NCBI GenBank assembly: GCA_039917655.1
Contig: JBDSJC010000152.1
Coordinates: 1 to 12,914 of the forward strand
Origin: PNKC01 sp039917655
GTDB lineage: Bacteria > Chloroflexota > Dehalococcoidia > Tepidiformales > Tepidiformaceae
Reading direction: 5' to 3'
Length of the DNA: 12,914 bases
Under the pieces are notes generated by a model. It had not been told where the DNA came from, ran no database searches, and worked only from the letters and a program-made list of their open reading frames with translations. Position numbers and translations under genes: made by a program. Numbering within the stretch: position 1 is the first letter of the stretch; each line of letters begins with the position of its first letter. Positions 12,729 through 12,914 of the stretch are shown in pieces.

Positions 12729-12809
12729 TTGTTGCGAGTGATGTGGCTTTTGGTCATGGCGTGGCCGATGATTTCGCGGTGGTGGAAACGCCGCAGTGCG
12801 ACTGCCTAG
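12729..12809 (+). CDS. Possible 26-residue tryptophan-rich cationic peptide
   Basis: TTG at 12729 stands seven bases after AGGAG (12717-12721), a well-placed Shine-Dalgarno. The frame encodes a hydrophobic front (LRVMWLLVMAWPMI) and a basic, Trp-containing end (SRWWKRRSATA) before TAG. Such a composition fits a small membrane peptide, as in type I toxins or small membrane-protein regulators. It begins 24 bases after the repeat protein and may share its mRNA. TTG at 12732 and ATG at 12741 are alternative starts. The size is too small for coding statistics, so this may be chance. Confidence 0.35.
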   Translation: MLRVMWLLVMAWPMISRWWKRRSATA

Positions 12810-12836
12810 GCTAGGGCCGCACGACGCGCGTTGGCG

Positions 12837-12914
12837 CTACTCCAATTCGGTGTCTTTCACCGTTGCGAACTCCACGGGCATTCGCGGCACTGTGAAGGTC
12901 ATCGTTGTGCCGTG
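12837..12914 (-). CDS. Probable sensor histidine kinase, C-terminal end
   Basis: Only the last 25 codons lie in the window. They read HGTTMTFTVPR followed by MPVEFATVKDTELE and a TAG stop. The GTTMTFTVPR segment matches the closing strand of HATPase_c domains in two-component sensor kinases (GxGTTFTFTLP pattern), which forms the floor of the ATP site. Nothing else of the protein is visible. It converges with the small genes at 12480-12809. A chemotaxis-type or anti-sigma kinase could end similarly, so the call is moderate. Confidence 0.55.
   Translation of the reverse strand, partial: HGTTMTFTVPRMPVEFATVKDTELE

Noticed and set aside
12804..12834. GCCTAGGC palindrome and a short GCGC pairing as a terminator
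   Set aside because: The stems are only 4 bp each with no loop in the first; too weak to call.

Overview
The window is high-GC bacterial chromosome with tightly packed genes on both strands. No tRNA, rRNA, CRISPR array, insertion sequence or phage gene is visible. Gene content suggests a free-living, possibly Chloroflexota-type or actinobacteria-like bacterium. The content used is a tlyA-nadK-recN cluster, an oxalyl-CoA decarboxylase/2-hydroxyacyl-CoA lyase-like enzyme, an anchored D,D-carboxypeptidase, DUF1003 proteins, and start sites that are either leaderless or carry a strong GGAGG. This assignment is an inference and no marker in the window fixes it.

Layout. Positions 1-351 hold the C-terminal end of a lysozyme-like transglycosylase. 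Positions 492-2740 are a two-gene unit of alpha/beta hydrolases joined by a GTGA overlap; the first carries an unusual membrane segment plus a long basic, alanine-rich tail. Positions 2782-3654 encode a membrane-anchored VanY-type peptidase. It converges with an APH-type phosphotransferase (4559-3702, minus), which is divergent from a crotonase-family gene (4650-5453). A strong GC-rich hairpin at 5476-5503 separates this from a minus-strand block read from about 9230 down to 5619: tlyA, NAD kinase and recN overlap by 7-8 bases each, followed by a small DUF3303-like gene with its own TATAAT box. Divergent from tlyA, a thiamine-diphosphate enzyme of the oxalyl-CoA decarboxylase/2-hydroxyacyl-CoA lyase group occupies 9379-11019.

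The right end (11080-12914) is the most accessory-looking part. It has two tandem DUF1003 membrane proteins on the minus strand, a 243-base regulatory region with an FNR/CRP-like palindrome, a small membrane protein built on 11-residue repeats, a possible 26-residue tryptophan-rich peptide, and the last 25 codons of a probable sensor histidine kinase. Several small membrane proteins thus flank one regulatory region, which makes this the best candidate for something undescribed.

Promoters: exact TATGAT or TATAAT boxes lie just before four genes (436, 2769, 4604, and 5937 minus). In two of them the box is followed by exactly seven bases and then ATG, which suggests leaderless mRNAs. No stretch longer than 300 bases lacks a gene; the longest gap is 12237-12479.
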